Assembly: GCA_903905585.1 (NCBI GenBank) | Contig: CAIVHB010000005.1 | Span: 1 to 49,844 of the forward strand | Direction of reading: 5' to 3' | Length of the DNA stretch: 49,844 nucleotides | From: an uncultured Ferrovum sp. | GTDB lineage: Bacteria > Pseudomonadota > Gammaproteobacteria > Burkholderiales > Ferrovaceae | The notes under the pieces: model-generated | The model's database searches: none | Told to the model about the DNA's origin: nothing | The model's input: the letters and a program-made list of their open reading frames with translations, nothing else | Translations under genes and position numbers: made by a program | Shown: positions 1 through 8,889 of the stretch, one piece after another | How positions within the stretch are numbered: the stretch's first letter is position 1 | Layout: each line of letters begins with the position of its first letter

Positions 1-595
1 CCCAGCCTGTTTCAGCACTCAGCCCTCGCCGGCCAAATGAACCCCCTATTAAGCTTACATCTGTACCTTGATCATCACGACCATTTTTGGTGTTAATAAC
101 TAAACTACCTCCCATGGTATTTAATCCAAAAAGAGGATTGGACCCCGGAAGCAAATTAATAGATGACACTGCATTCATAGGAATGAGATCCCAATTCACG
201 ATATCCCCAAAGGATTCATTAAATCGAATTCCATCAAAATAAACCGTCAATCCTACTGGGGCACCTAGGGTTGATGTTGCTGAAAACCCTCTATAAAGAA
301 CATCGTTTTGATAAGGACTACCTGTGCCATTACTCACAGTAACCGAGCCAAGGTTGTTGTTTAACAAATCCGCCACATTTAATGGGCCTTGCTCTTCGAT
401 ATCTTTAGCCCTAAGGGTTTGAACATTTGAGGGGACTTCTCTGATTGATTGCCCAACACCGGATAAAGGAGTAACTGAAATCACGTCAATTTTTTCAAGG
501 TTTGGGGTGCTATCTTCAGAGAACGCATCCCCCAAGCTAAGCGCTAGAACTCCGGTAATGAGGGACCGAACACCTTGTTGTTTATTCCATTTCAT
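1..595 (-). CDS. TonB-dependent outer-membrane receptor, N-terminal part (runs off the window)
   Basis: Partial gene: the start codon ATG is at 595 and the reading frame stays open to base 1, giving about 198 residues. A signal-peptide-like N-terminus is followed by a TonB-box-like stretch (IDVISVTPL) around residue 36. Then comes a plug domain with REVPSNVQTL, an LYRGF segment, VYFDGIRFNE and the GSNPLFGLNTMGG motif, all typical of TonB-dependent receptors. Such receptors import siderophores, cobalamin, sugars or other scarce ligands through the outer membrane, powered by TonB-ExbBD. The ligand cannot be told from the plug alone. A GAGG sequence about 12 nt before the ATG is a weak ribosome site. 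The gene diverges from the ketopantoate-reductase-like gene at 900. Confidence 0.88.
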   Translation of the reverse strand, partial: MKWNKQQGVRSLITGVLALSLGDAFSEDSTPNLEKIDVISVTPLSGVGQSIREVPSNVQTLRAKDIEEQGPLNVADLLNNNLGSVTVSNGTGSPYQNDVLYRGFSATSTLGAPVGLTVYFDGIRFNESFGDIVNWDLIPMNAVSSINLLPGSNPLFGLNTMGGSLVINTKNGRDDQGTDVSLIGGSFGRRGLSAETGW

Positions 596-899
596 TATTA
601 AAATTATCCTCAAGTTATTATTTTCGGTCACAATTTTGTTTAGGTTTGCGCCATTATCATGAAATAAACCTGTATATGATTTTGGATTATTTCAATTTTT
701 CTCTTTTAAGTACCGGGTCTCCCTCCCGTCAAACTCGGGAAAAACTCCCGATTTCTTTCACATAACCACTTTGGAACCCGCTAAAGCCAATACTTCCATA
801 CAAAAGAATGATGATTTCGTCAGGCGGGGCTAGTATCCTTAGCGGTTTGGGCTGAGGCATAGTCTTTAACTCGGCTTTTTTTTGAGGGAGTCATTCGGA
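596..899. promoter_or_regulatory. Divergent intergenic region between the receptor gene and the ketopantoate-reductase-like gene
   Basis: This stretch of about 300 bp holds no credible coding sequence. The receptor-proximal half is AT-rich, and the other half contains a cluster of inverted TCCCG/CGGGA elements (724-751). I see no convincing sigma-70 promoter with consensus spacing for either gene. A GATAAT hexamer on the minus strand upstream of the receptor gene is a possible -10 but lacks a good -35. It probably holds both promoters and an operator. Confidence 0.4.
724..751. promoter_or_regulatory. Alternating inverted repeats TCCCG / TCGGGA / TCCCGA
   Basis: TCCCG at 724-728, TCGGGA at 735-740 and TCCCGA at 746-751 alternate in orientation. 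The middle element can pair with either outer one, giving a perfect 6-bp stem with the downstream copy across a 5-nt AAAAC loop. A T-rich stretch follows. It could be a pair of operator half-sites in the divergent region or two alternative small RNA hairpins. No upstream plus-strand gene needs a terminator here. Confidence 0.35.
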
Positions 900-1934
900 A
901 TGCGTATTTGTATAGTGGGTGGCGGCGGCGCCATTGGTGGATATTTAGCAGTATCTCTGGCCCGTGCGGGCAATGATGTGACCGTTATGGCACGCGGCGC
1001 AACACTGAAGGCCATTCAGGAACGCGGCTTACAGCTCATCATGGAAAACGAGCCTGCTCCCCTCGAAGCTAAAGTCAAAGCCGTTGAAAAGCTCACCGAA
1101 GCCGGCCCTCAAGACCTGATTATTCTTGCCGTCAAAGCGCATCAAGTCACCCCCGTCGCAGCGGATCTGAAGACCATGCTGGATGCCAATCCAGAATGTG
1201 TATTGATCCCCATGCAGAATGGCATTCCCTTCTGGTATTTTCAGCGCCATGGCGGCCCCTTAGAAGGGCGTTCAGTTGAAACCGTGGATCATGGCGGCGA
1301 AGTCATGAAGCAGATCAATCCCAATCAAATCATTGGCTGCGTGGTGTACCCTGCCACGACCACTGAAGGGCCTGGCATTATCAAGCACGTTGAAGGCAAC
1401 CGGTTCCCCATCGGCGAACTCGATGGCCAGATCAGTGATCGTGCCACCAAGATTTCTGAAGCGTTTGTCGCTGCAGGTTTGAAGTCACCTGTTCTCGACA
1501 ATATTCGCGCTGAAATCTGGTTGAAACTCTGGGGCAACATGACCTTTAACCCCATTAGCGCTTTGAGCCATGGCACCCTGGAAGGCATTTGCCAATACCC
1601 TCTTACCCGTGACCTTGCTCGCATGATGATGACCGAAGCGCAAACCATTGCGAACAAACTCAACATCACTTTCCGTGTAGATATTGAACGTCGTATCGCT
1701 GGGGCCGAGAAAGTAGGTCGCCACAAGACCTCTATGTTGCAAGACTTAGAAGCCGGAAGAGCATTAGAAATAGATGCATTGTTAGGCTCGGTGATTGAGT
1801 TAGGTCAAATGACCGACACGCCCACCCCTTGCCTGACCACCGTCTTTGCACTCACCAAGCACTTAGACGACAACGTGCAAGCCAGCAGCGGAAAACTTGC
1901 ACTACCCCAGCTCCCCGCCTACGAAGACTTCTAA
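900..1934 (+). CDS. Ketopantoate reductase-like NADP-dependent oxidoreductase (PanE/ApbA family)
   Basis: Belongs to the 2-dehydropantoate 2-reductase fold. The N-terminal Rossmann segment has a GGGAIGG nucleotide-binding loop at residues 8-14. K79 in the AVKAH segment and K209/N213/N217 in the EIWLKLWGNMTFNP segment match the catalytic lysine and substrate-binding positions of the family. A longer frame opens at a TTG at 882, but GAGGGAG at 884-890 is well placed for ATG 900, so I start there (344 aa). No pantothenate gene is nearby. The neighbours are a hydroxyisobutyrate-dehydrogenase-like gene and an amidohydrolase, so a catabolic 2-oxoacid reductase role is as likely as CoA biosynthesis. 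The stop codon abuts the stop of the convergent neighbour. Confidence 0.85.
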   Translation: MRICIVGGGGAIGGYLAVSLARAGNDVTVMARGATLKAIQERGLQLIMENEPAPLEAKVKAVEKLTEAGPQDLIILAVKAHQVTPVAADLKTMLDANPECVLIPMQNGIPFWYFQRHGGPLEGRSVETVDHGGEVMKQINPNQIIGCVVYPATTTEGPGIIKHVEGNRFPIGELDGQISDRATKISEAFVAAGLKSPVLDNIRAEIWLKLWGNMTFNPISALSHGTLEGICQYPLTRDLARMMMTEAQTIANKLNITFRVDIERRIAGAEKVGRHKTSMLQDLEAGRALEIDALLGSVIELGQMTDTPTPCLTTVFALTKHLDDNVQASSGKLALPQLPAYEDF

Positions 1935-2882
1935 TCAGTCTTTGCGTGGGCCTGAGAGAATACTCTCGGGCTCACGCCCGTTCAGACGCGCTAATTCTCG
2001 CAATAGCGCGGAATGATCTAAGCCTGCATCTCCATGCTCATTCGCATCGGCAAAGAGTTGTTGCAATAAGCCCGTTACCGGTAATTGCAATCCACTTTCT
2101 CGCGCCTCGGCAAGAGCGGTGGTCAAATCTTTAAGCTGCGTTTGAATGGCGCCACCCGGAACAAAGTTTTGGGTCAGCATGCGCTCACCATGCAATTCCA
2201 ATATTCTACTTTCAGCAAACCCCCCGCGAATCGCGGCGCGAACTGCAACGGGGTCTGCCCCGCCTTGGGCAGCCAACATGAGCGCCTCTGCAACGGCCCC
2301 TATCGTTACCCCTACTATGATTTGATTGGCAAGTTTTGCCAGTTGACCTGAGCCCGCTGGGCCCACAAAGGTCACCCGTCCAAGCGCAGATAAGATCGGG
2401 GTCAATTCTGCAACACGACTGGCTTCTCCGCCTGCCATGATTGCCAAAGTACCTTGCTCAGCACCTACAACCCCGCCCGACACAGGCGCATCCAATGCAG
2501 AACCCCCCAAACCCTTTAAACGCTGAAAATGCATCCGAGCCGTGGCGGGGGGAATAGAACTCATATCCACCACACATGCACCAGGCATCATTGCTGAAGC
2601 CACCCCTGAACAGTGGGGGCCGACTTCAGACCCGAATAAGACCTCAGTCACTGCTGGCCCATCGCTCAACATCGTGAACACGACAGAGGCATTTTTAATG
2701 GCTTCATGCGCAGATTCACACATCTTGAGCCGCTTAGATTGTGTGTCATCGCACTCTTTTAGCAATCTTTGACAGGCAAGGGGCGAACGATTCCAAACCT
2801 GTAGGGCATGTCCTGCAGCCAGCAAGCGCTTCGCCATGGGCAAGCCCATTCGCCCTAAACCTAGAAAAGCTAATTGACTCAT
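1935..2882 (-). CDS. NAD(P)-dependent beta-hydroxyacid dehydrogenase (3-hydroxyisobutyrate / tartronate-semialdehyde reductase family)
   Basis: A 315-aa member of the beta-hydroxyacid dehydrogenase family. The N-terminal GLGRMG dinucleotide loop is at residues 8-13. The substrate-binding DAPVSGG segment is at 131-137. The catalytic lysine is K183 in GSGQLAKLANQ. The family interconverts beta-hydroxy acids and their semialdehydes (3-hydroxyisobutyrate, tartronate, L-threonate and others), and the exact substrate cannot be assigned. GAGGAT about 9 nt upstream supports the ATG at 2882. It converges stop-to-stop on the ketopantoate-reductase-like gene and diverges from the M20 amidohydrolase. Two short tandem hairpins (1954-1967 and 1967-1980) lie in its 3' coding end but lack U-tracts. 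Confidence 0.87.
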   Translation of the reverse strand: MSQLAFLGLGRMGLPMAKRLLAAGHALQVWNRSPLACQRLLKECDDTQSKRLKMCESAHEAIKNASVVFTMLSDGPAVTEVLFGSEVGPHCSGVASAMMPGACVVDMSSIPPATARMHFQRLKGLGGSALDAPVSGGVVGAEQGTLAIMAGGEASRVAELTPILSALGRVTFVGPAGSGQLAKLANQIIVGVTIGAVAEALMLAAQGGADPVAVRAAIRGGFAESRILELHGERMLTQNFVPGGAIQTQLKDLTTALAEARESGLQLPVTGLLQQLFADANEHGDAGLDHSALLRELARLNGREPESILSGPRKD

Positions 2883-2967
2883 CTATCGTGTATCCTCTAA
2901 AAGCTGTGATGGGATTGGATCAAACTCTAAGCTCAACATGCGTCAACCCATGCAGCGATGATGTAAA

Positions 2968-2982
2968 CGCCAATGATTGGCG
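2968..2982. promoter_or_regulatory. Perfect palindrome CGCCAA-TGA-TTGGCG before the amidohydrolase gene
   Basis: A 6-bp perfect inverted repeat with a 3-bp centre lies just upstream of the AAGGA ribosome site (2986-2990) of the M20 gene. It sits in the 116-bp divergent region shared with the hydroxyacid dehydrogenase gene. This size and placement suit a repressor operator. No regulator gene is adjacent. Confidence 0.35.
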
Positions 2983-2998
2983 AGTAAGGATAAAGATA

Positions 2999-4249
2999 AT
3001 GAATGAGCGAAGCGAACTCCTCAAGAACATTGATAGTCACTGCGAAACCCTAGAAGAACAACTGATTGCCTGGCGCAGGGATTTTCATGCGCACCCTGAG
3101 CTCTCAAATCGAGAGTTTCGCACTGCGGGTATTGTTGCTGCACACCTTCGCGAACTTGGACTTAAGGTTCAAGTAAATATAGCCCACACAGGTGTAGTGG
3201 CTCTCCTTGAAGGCGCGCACCCCGGCCCTGTTGTAGCACTTCGCGCCGACATGGATGCCCTGCCAGTTGCGGAAGAAGTAGATCTCCCCTTTGCATCTGA
3301 GGTCACGGCCAACTATGAAGGCAAAACAGTTTCAGTCATGCATGCCTGCGGTCACGATGCCCACACAGCAATTTTGATGTGCGTAGCCAGCGTGTTGACT
3401 GCGCAAAAATCCAACTTGAAAGGCAGCATTAAATTCATTTTTCAGCCGGCAGAAGAACAAGCTCCCAGAGGCGAAGAGGGGGGCGCTGAATTGATGATCA
3501 AGCAAGGGGTATTAGAAAACCCAGCCCCTGCTGCCATTTTTGGTTTGCATGTGATTGCGGGTATAACAACTGGGCAGATCGGGTATCGATCTGGCCCCAC
3601 CATGGCTAGCTCAGACACCATGCGCATTACAGTTGAAGGTTGCCAATGCCATGGCGCCATGCCCTGGATGGGGATTGACCCGATCGTCGTCGCGTCCCAA
3701 GTTGTGATGGGTTTGCAAACCATTGAAAGTCGCCAAGTAGACGTCACCCGCGAACCCAGCATCATTTCAGTGGGATCGATTCATGGTGGTGTACGCGACA
3801 ATATCATTCCCGATCGTGTGGAGCTCTTAGGTACGATTCGCACGTTTGATGAGACCATGCGCTCCGATATCGCAGAGCGCGTAGAACGTACCGCAACGCA
3901 CATCGCACAATCGGCCGGTGCAACTGCAAAAGTGGAAGTGGAACGTGGTTACGATGTCACCATTAACCATCCTGCTTTGACTGCACAAATGGTCCCCACC
4001 CTTGAGCGCGTAGCCGGCAAAGACAAGGTGTTTATCAGCCCCAAACTCACGGGCGCTGAAGACTTTTCACGCTATCAACAGCGTATTCCGGGCTTCTTTT
4101 TCTTTCTTGGAATTACCCCTGAAACCACACCTCGTGATCAAGTTGCCTCCAATCATTCGCCCAGATTTTATGTGGATGAATCTGGTCTGCTTTTAGGTGC
4201 GCGGACCTTAGCCCATCTTGCGGTGGATTACCTGAATACCCCAAGTTAA
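2999..4249 (+). CDS. M20 family amidohydrolase (hippurate / N-acyl-amino-acid hydrolase type)
   Basis: A metal-dependent amidohydrolase of the M20D group, which removes acyl groups from N-acyl amino acids and related amides in the cytoplasm. Visible motifs are ALRADMDALPV (80-90), the metal site HACGHDAH (115-122), FQPAEE (148-153), H183 in GLHVI, and a C-terminal GAEDFS. The 416-aa length is normal. The frame stays open upstream to 2741, but that extension has no family similarity and lies antisense to the neighbouring dehydrogenase. AAGGA at 2986-2990 is 8 nt before ATG 2999, which decides the start. The substrate is unknown. The receptor and dehydrogenases nearby suggest use of an amide-linked nutrient. 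Confidence 0.88.
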   Translation: MNERSELLKNIDSHCETLEEQLIAWRRDFHAHPELSNREFRTAGIVAAHLRELGLKVQVNIAHTGVVALLEGAHPGPVVALRADMDALPVAEEVDLPFASEVTANYEGKTVSVMHACGHDAHTAILMCVASVLTAQKSNLKGSIKFIFQPAEEQAPRGEEGGAELMIKQGVLENPAPAAIFGLHVIAGITTGQIGYRSGPTMASSDTMRITVEGCQCHGAMPWMGIDPIVVASQVVMGLQTIESRQVDVTREPSIISVGSIHGGVRDNIIPDRVELLGTIRTFDETMRSDIAERVERTATHIAQSAGATAKVEVERGYDVTINHPALTAQMVPTLERVAGKDKVFISPKLTGAEDFSRYQQRIPGFFFFLGITPETTPRDQVASNHSPRFYVDESGLLLGARTLAHLAVDYLNTPS

Positions 4250-4322
4250 AACGAATTAGAACACCAAGATCACTCAGAACTCGGATACTCTGCAAGTTAT
4301 CCAAACTTACTGAACATATCCA

Positions 4323-4913
4323 TTACTTGAGCCCCTTGCCATGAAATGCGAGTGCCTCTCTGACAGGCGCAAAACTCAATCGATGTTCTGGTGTGGGAGG
4401 TAGTTTTAACAATAAGGCTCGATGTGCCACTGTAGGGTAGCCTTTATGTCGATCAAAACCCCATTCTGGATAGCGTTCATGCATTTCCTGTAAAACAGCA
4501 TCACGAGCAGTTTTTGCTAAAATCGAGGCAGCAGAAATAGCTGGCTCTAAGCGATCTCCTCCCACAATGCAGCGCGTATGAATCCCAAAATCAGGGGCTC
4601 GGTTGCCATCTACCAATACAACATGAGGCTGCACAGCCAACAACTGCACCGCTCTTTGCATTGCCAAGAGAGTGGCCTTCAAAATATTGAGTTGATCAAT
4701 CTCTAAGGCTGTGGCACTCGCAATCGCCCAAGCCTTTGAGTGCTCTTTAATCCGTGGTGCGAGTAGGTCTCGTTTTTTTTCAGAGAGCTTTTTGGAATCA
4801 TCCAACCCTGCGATGGGTATGAGCGGATCTAGGATCACTGCCGCCGCATAGACGGGTCCAGCGAGTGGGCCTCGGCCGGCCTCATCCACTCCACACACCC
4901 AGTTTGCTAACAC
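4323..4913 (-). CDS. rnhB: Ribonuclease HII
   Basis: Cleaves RNA in RNA-DNA hybrids and at single ribonucleotides in DNA. The N-terminal [13 protein letters not shown] motif carries the first catalytic acids (D10, E11). [12 protein letters not shown] is the second conserved block, and a VDG segment follows. The 196-aa length is normal. The start is a GTG at 4913, 22 bp after the lpxB stop, with only a weak GAG upstream. It is the last gene of the long lpx/bam operon, and its 3' end converges on the amidohydrolase. No strong terminator is visible in the 73-bp gap, which has only a 5-bp GGATA/TATCC repeat. Confidence 0.95.
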   Translation of the reverse strand: MLANWVCGVDEAGRGPLAGPVYAAAVILDPLIPIAGLDDSKKLSEKKRDLLAPRIKEHSKAWAIASATALEIDQLNILKATLLAMQRAVQLLAVQPHVVLVDGNRAPDFGIHTRCIVGGDRLEPAISAASILAKTARDAVLQEMHERYPEWGFDRHKGYPTVAHRALLLKLPPTPEHRLSFAPVREALAFHGKGLK

Positions 4914-4935
4914 AAGAAAGCTCGCAATTCCCTGA

Positions 4936-6072
4936 TCAATTTAACCAAGGTGCCAATGCATCACATATTGCTTTGGGCGAATCCGTGATCAGGCTGCCAT
5001 GAAGCTCTAAAAAGCGCGCCTCTAGAGCCTGTCGAGTCTTGCCATCAGAAACTAAATTTGCCAATGCGCGCGCTAAATTTTCCGGAGTGGCATCTTCCTG
5101 CAAGATTTCAGGCACCAACCAATCCTGAGCCAAAATATTCGGCAAACTCACGAAGGGGAGGTGTTTGCGAGCACGCACCATGCGTGCAGTGATTGAAAAT
5201 AAGCGATAGGTCACCACCATAGGGCATCCACATAGTGCCGCTTCTAAGGTTGCAGTCCCTGAAGCCACTAATCCTACATCAGAGGCCGTCAAGGCCTGAA
5301 TCGCATGGCCATGCATAAGCGTAATGGGCAAGGTCCCCTCGGGTTCAGTGCGCCACATTGCCTCATTGAAAAGATCATAAGTTTGTCGTGTTGCTAAAGG
5401 GACGAGAAAGCGAATTTTAGGAAATTTGAGATGTAAGCGCTTTGCTGTTTGAACAAATAACTCAGCATGAAACTTTAATTCAGAAATTCGACTGCCGGGC
5501 AAAAGAGCAACCACTGGATCCGTTCCGGAAATTTTTAATGCTTCACGCGCAGCGGCACGATGAGGGGGACGAGGAAGTTCGCTCGCAATGGGGTGACCGA
5601 TCCAACGCGTAGGTATTCCTGCACGCTCAAAAATCGCAGGCTCAAATGGAAAAATAGCGAGCACAGCATTCACCGCAGTCTTGATGCCAGGTAGTCGACC
5701 TTTGCGCCAAGCCCATACCGTAGGCGCAACACATTGCACAGTAGTGATTCCTGATTTTTTTAAGCGGCGACTCAGCCCCAAATTGAAATCAGGCGCATCT
5801 ACCCCGATAAATAGTTCAGGGGGTTTTAATTCAAAATGGGTAGCAAGTTCTCTTCGGATGCGCAGCAAACGCGGAAGATGACGAATGACTTCTAAGTAAC
5901 CTCGCACCGATAATACTTCCATGGGATAGAGGCTACGCGCTCCTTCTGCCTGCATTTTGGGGCCAGCAATACCTTCAAACTCTAGATGCGGCCATCGTAA
6001 CTTGAGGGCGCGAATGACTTCGGCCCCAAGATAATCTCCGGATGCTTCTCCAGCAACAATGCCAATTCGCAC
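4936..6072 (-). CDS. lpxB: Lipid-A-disaccharide synthase
   Basis: A GT19 glycosyltransferase that joins UDP-2,3-diacylglucosamine and lipid X to form the beta-1,6 disaccharide of lipid A at the inner face of the inner membrane. The N-terminus has the [11 protein letters not shown] motif. Further marks are [28 protein letters not shown] and the nucleotide-binding [11 protein letters not shown] segment. The 378-aa length fits the family. The start is a GTG at 6072 with AGGA upstream. It sits between lpxA (9 bp gap) and rnhB, the standard order in proteobacteria. Confidence 0.97.
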   Translation of the reverse strand: MRIGIVAGEASGDYLGAEVIRALKLRWPHLEFEGIAGPKMQAEGARSLYPMEVLSVRGYLEVIRHLPRLLRIRRELATHFELKPPELFIGVDAPDFNLGLSRRLKKSGITTVQCVAPTVWAWRKGRLPGIKTAVNAVLAIFPFEPAIFERAGIPTRWIGHPIASELPRPPHRAAAREALKISGTDPVVALLPGSRISELKFHAELFVQTAKRLHLKFPKIRFLVPLATRQTYDLFNEAMWRTEPEGTLPITLMHGHAIQALTASDVGLVASGTATLEAALCGCPMVVTYRLFSITARMVRARKHLPFVSLPNILAQDWLVPEILQEDATPENLARALANLVSDGKTRQALEARFLELHGSLITDSPKAICDALAPWLN

Positions 6073-6081
6073 AGAGGATTC

Positions 6082-6882
6082 CTAGCGCAAAATACCGCGG
6101 GTACTTCCCGCAAGAAACTCCACCATCAGCTGTAGTTCTGGAGTGTGTTCAGCCTGGATTGCGATCTGAGCTTGTGCTTCTTCATAAGAAAGACCGTTTC
6201 GATAAAGGGCACGGTAGGCATTCTTAATTTCTGCAATTGCTTCAGGACTAAATCCTCTTCGTTTCAGACCTTCACTATTAATACCCCGCGGTGCTGCAGG
6301 GTTGCCAGCAATAAGCATAAAGGGAGGAATGTCTTGCGTAACGACTGCTGAAATCCCGCAAAAACTATGAGCGCCTACTTGCACAAATTGGTGAACACCT
6401 ACGAATCCACCTAAAGTCACCCAATCGCCAATATGCACATGACCGGCCAAGGTTGCGTGGTTCGCTAGCACAGTATGACTCCCCACTGTACAGTCATGTG
6501 CAATGTGAACATAAGCCATGATCCAGTTATCATTACCTAATCGGGTATAACCCAGATCTTCTTCTGTGCCGCGATTTAAAGTGCAGAATTCACGTATGGT
6601 ATTGCGATGACCTATTTCAAGTCGGGTGGGCTGGTCACGATATTTTTTATCTTGAGGTGCTTCGCCAATAGAACAATGAGAATAAATGATGTTCTCTTCG
6701 CCAATCGAAGTAGGCCCGGCCACTCGCGTATAAGCACCAATCTTAGTGCGGGCACCGATCTTGACCCCTGCTTCAATAATGGCAAAAGGTCCTACCTCAA
6801 CCCCTGAAGCAAGCTCAGCGGAAGGATCAATCAGAGCAGAAGGGTGGATAAGTGAATCGATCAAAGTGCCTTTTCCGTGCAC
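6082..6882 (-). CDS. lpxA: UDP-N-acetylglucosamine O-acyltransferase
   Basis: Catalyses the first step of lipid A synthesis, moving a hydroxyacyl chain from ACP to the 3-OH of UDP-GlcNAc. The protein is a left-handed beta-helix of hexapeptide repeats with the catalytic-His segment AHDCTVG, then NHATLAGHV and [13 protein letters not shown], and an alpha-helical C-terminus starting [12 protein letters not shown]. It overlaps fabZ by 22 bp from the GTG at 6882, which has AAGG 9 nt upstream. A TTG at 6864, which overlaps the fabZ stop as TTGA and is preceded by GGAAAAGG, is a good alternative (260 aa). Confidence 0.96.
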   Translation of the reverse strand: MHGKGTLIDSLIHPSALIDPSAELASGVEVGPFAIIEAGVKIGARTKIGAYTRVAGPTSIGEENIIYSHCSIGEAPQDKKYRDQPTRLEIGHRNTIREFCTLNRGTEEDLGYTRLGNDNWIMAYVHIAHDCTVGSHTVLANHATLAGHVHIGDWVTLGGFVGVHQFVQVGAHSFCGISAVVTQDIPPFMLIAGNPAAPRGINSEGLKRRGFSPEAIAEIKNAYRALYRNGLSYEEAQAQIAIQAEHTPELQLMVEFLAGSTRGILR

Positions 6883-7304
6883 AGTAAATCACCTTCAGCA
6901 ACCACGACACCATCTACTCTCGCTTTTGCACTGAATTTCCAGATGCGATGAACGCAACGAATCAACTCAGACTCAAGTATTAACTGATCACCTGGAAAAA
7001 CAGGTTTTTTAAAGCGCGCTTTATCAATACCCACAAAATAACTCACCGTTTTATCGGCTGGTTTTTGATCGGCAGTCTTGAAGGAGAGAATAGCTGAAGC
7101 CTGAGCTAATGCCTCAATAATCAGCACACCGGGCATCACGGGGTGGTGTGGAAAATGTCCCGTAAAAAATTGCTCATTCACAGTAACATTCTTCAAAGCA
7201 ACAATCTTTTTACCCGGCTCAACTTCCAACACTTTATCCAGCAATAGGAACGGATAGCGATGTGGCAGATATTCCAATATTTCTTTTAAGTCCATGCCGT
7301 TCAA
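6861..7304 (-). CDS. fabZ: 3-hydroxyacyl-ACP dehydratase
   Basis: Dehydrates beta-hydroxyacyl-ACP in type II fatty acid synthesis and competes with LpxA for 3-hydroxyacyl-ACP, which explains its conserved place in the lpx operon. The hot-dog-fold signature [20 protein letters not shown] contains the catalytic His, and the downstream Glu is part of EALAQ. The N-terminal [13 protein letters not shown] block is typical. The TTG at 7304 overlaps the lpxD stop by 4 bp with GGAGG 10 nt upstream. ATG 7295 is the alternative. Length is 147 aa, or 144 from the ATG. Confidence 0.97.
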   Translation of the reverse strand: MNGMDLKEILEYLPHRYPFLLLDKVLEVEPGKKIVALKNVTVNEQFFTGHFPHHPVMPGVLIIEALAQASAILSFKTADQKPADKTVSYFVGIDKARFKKPVFPGDQLILESELIRCVHRIWKFSAKARVDGVVVAEGDLLCTEKAL

Positions 7305-8335
7305 GATTGTCCATCCTCCGTGGTGTCGTTCTGTTGCCGTTTTAAAGCATGTATGGTTTTAGTTAACTCTGGCAAGCTGCGCAATGAGGCCAAAGTATTC
7401 ATCCAAGTTCTGTGCGGTTGACTAGGAATAGAAGAAGTATAAACACCAGGCACAGAAATGGATTTAGTAATTAAGGAAAATCCTGAGATAGTGGTTCCAT
7501 CACAAATTTCTACATGACCCACTATACCTACCCCTCCACCAATTCGGCACCCTTTACCAACGTGGGTGCTTCCTGAAATGCCTGTACAACCTGCAATTAC
7601 GGTATGCGCACCAATTCTTACGTTGTGCCCAATTTGAATCAGATTATCAAGCTTCACACCATCTTCTATGATCGTGTCGTCTAATGCACCTCGATCAATC
7701 GTGGTATTAGCGCCTATTTCAACATCGTTACCAATCAGTACACGACCAATCTGAGGGATTTTGATCCAGGAAGACCCTGACCAAGCCATACCAAATCCGT
7801 CTGCGCCTATCACGACTCCCGAATGCAAAATACAACGCTGCCCCACTGAGCAAGCGTCATAAATAGTGACGCCATCATGCAAGAAAGATCCTGCACCCAC
7901 TTCCACCCCGCTTCCTATTCTTACCCCAGCCCCTAGTACCACACCCTCATGCAGGCGCGTATCTGCCGCCACAGACGTATGCGGACCGACGCTGCAGTTG
8001 GCAGGAATATGAGCCGTAGGATCAATCACTGCACTGGGATGCACCCCTGGTTGGGGACGTTTTTCAGGGTAGAGAAGCTGTGCTGCTTTGGCATAGCTGG
8101 CATACGCATTGCGCACCACCAATCTAGGAACCTGAGTCCCATCTCGGTCTGCGTCGCCAACAATCACTGCCCCAGCTTTCGTGTTGCCTAACTGGGGTCG
8201 ATAGCGAGGGTTAGAAAGAAAACTTAAATGATGAGGTTCTGCTCGTTCTAAAGTGGCAATACCACTAATTGTGGTATTGCCATTCCCAATCATTTCCGCA
8301 TCAATCGCTTTCGCAAGATCGGCAAGTAGCCACAT
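7301..8335 (-). CDS. lpxD: UDP-3-O-(3-hydroxyacyl)glucosamine N-acyltransferase
   Basis: The third enzyme of lipid A synthesis, which adds the N-linked hydroxyacyl chain. An N-terminal uridine-binding domain (about residues 1-100, with [10 protein letters not shown]) is followed by a long left-handed beta-helix of hexapeptide repeats and a short helical C-terminus. The catalytic His lies in [12 protein letters not shown], followed by [11 protein letters not shown]. The 344-aa length is typical. It starts at ATG 8335, 14 bp after skp, and overlaps fabZ by 4 bp. Confidence 0.97.
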   Translation of the reverse strand: MWLLADLAKAIDAEMIGNGNTTISGIATLERAEPHHLSFLSNPRYRPQLGNTKAGAVIVGDADRDGTQVPRLVVRNAYASYAKAAQLLYPEKRPQPGVHPSAVIDPTAHIPANCSVGPHTSVAADTRLHEGVVLGAGVRIGSGVEVGAGSFLHDGVTIYDACSVGQRCILHSGVVIGADGFGMAWSGSSWIKIPQIGRVLIGNDVEIGANTTIDRGALDDTIIEDGVKLDNLIQIGHNVRIGAHTVIAGCTGISGSTHVGKGCRIGGGVGIVGHVEICDGTTISGFSLITKSISVPGVYTSSIPSQPHRTWMNTLASLRSLPELTKTIHALKRQQNDTTEDGQS

Positions 8336-8349
8336 CGATGCTCTTAACC

Positions 8350-8847
8350 TTACTTATCGGCTAGAGCCTTCAACACTCTTTCTGTGATATCGATTTTGGG
8401 CCCAGCATAAATCGCATCTTGCAGAATGAGGTCGTATTTCTCGGCCTCTGCTAATTCTTTAATCACTTTGTTTGCTCGCTCTTGAACTGCGGCCAACTCT
8501 TCATTACGTCGTGTATTTAAGTCTTCTCGGAACTCACGTTGCAAGCGCTGAAAATCACGATTCATCGAGGCTAAATCACGTTCTTTTCGTGAGCGTTCAG
8601 ACTCACTCATAGTCGCCCCATCTTTAGTCAGTTGGTTCTGTAGTTCTTGAGTTTGTTTAGCCAATCTTTGCAAACTTGCATCGCGATCCGCAAATTCTTT
8701 TTCGAGCTTACGTTGAGACTTCTGGGCAGGGGACGCTTCACGAAAAATTCTTTCGGTCTGTACAAAGCCAATTTTTAACTCAGCTGCTTGCAGTAAAGGA
8801 GCAGCAAGAACCAAGGCGGAAAAAACCAAAATACTTAAACGTTTCAC
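8350..8847 (-). CDS. skp: Periplasmic chaperone Skp/OmpH family
   Basis: Holds unfolded outer-membrane proteins in the periplasm on their way to the Bam complex. A Sec signal peptide ending LLQA is followed by a mature start LKIGFVQTERIF and a long charged coiled coil rich in Arg, Glu and Gln (about residues 40-130), ending in a Skp-like ALADK tail. The frame opens with an ATG at 8859, but GGAG at 8854-8857 is correctly spaced (6 nt) for GTG 8847, which also gives a standard signal peptide. It lies between bamA and lpxD as in most proteobacteria. Confidence 0.93.
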   Translation of the reverse strand: MKRLSILVFSALVLAAPLLQAAELKIGFVQTERIFREASPAQKSQRKLEKEFADRDASLQRLAKQTQELQNQLTKDGATMSESERSRKERDLASMNRDFQRLQREFREDLNTRRNEELAAVQERANKVIKELAEAEKYDLILQDAIYAGPKIDITERVLKALADK

Positions 8848-8889
8848 AATGCTCTCCATCTCAAAAATCGAATTTTTTTAAGCAGGCAC

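Noticed and set aside
1954..1980. Two tandem hairpins at the convergent ends of the ketopantoate-reductase-like and hydroxyacid dehydrogenase genes
   Set aside because: They lie in the coding 3' end of the dehydrogenase gene and have no U-run on either strand, so a terminator call is not justified.
2741..2998. N-terminal extension of the amidohydrolase reading frame
   Set aside because: It overlaps the divergent dehydrogenase gene and has no family similarity, and AAGGA before ATG 2999 gives a normal-length protein.
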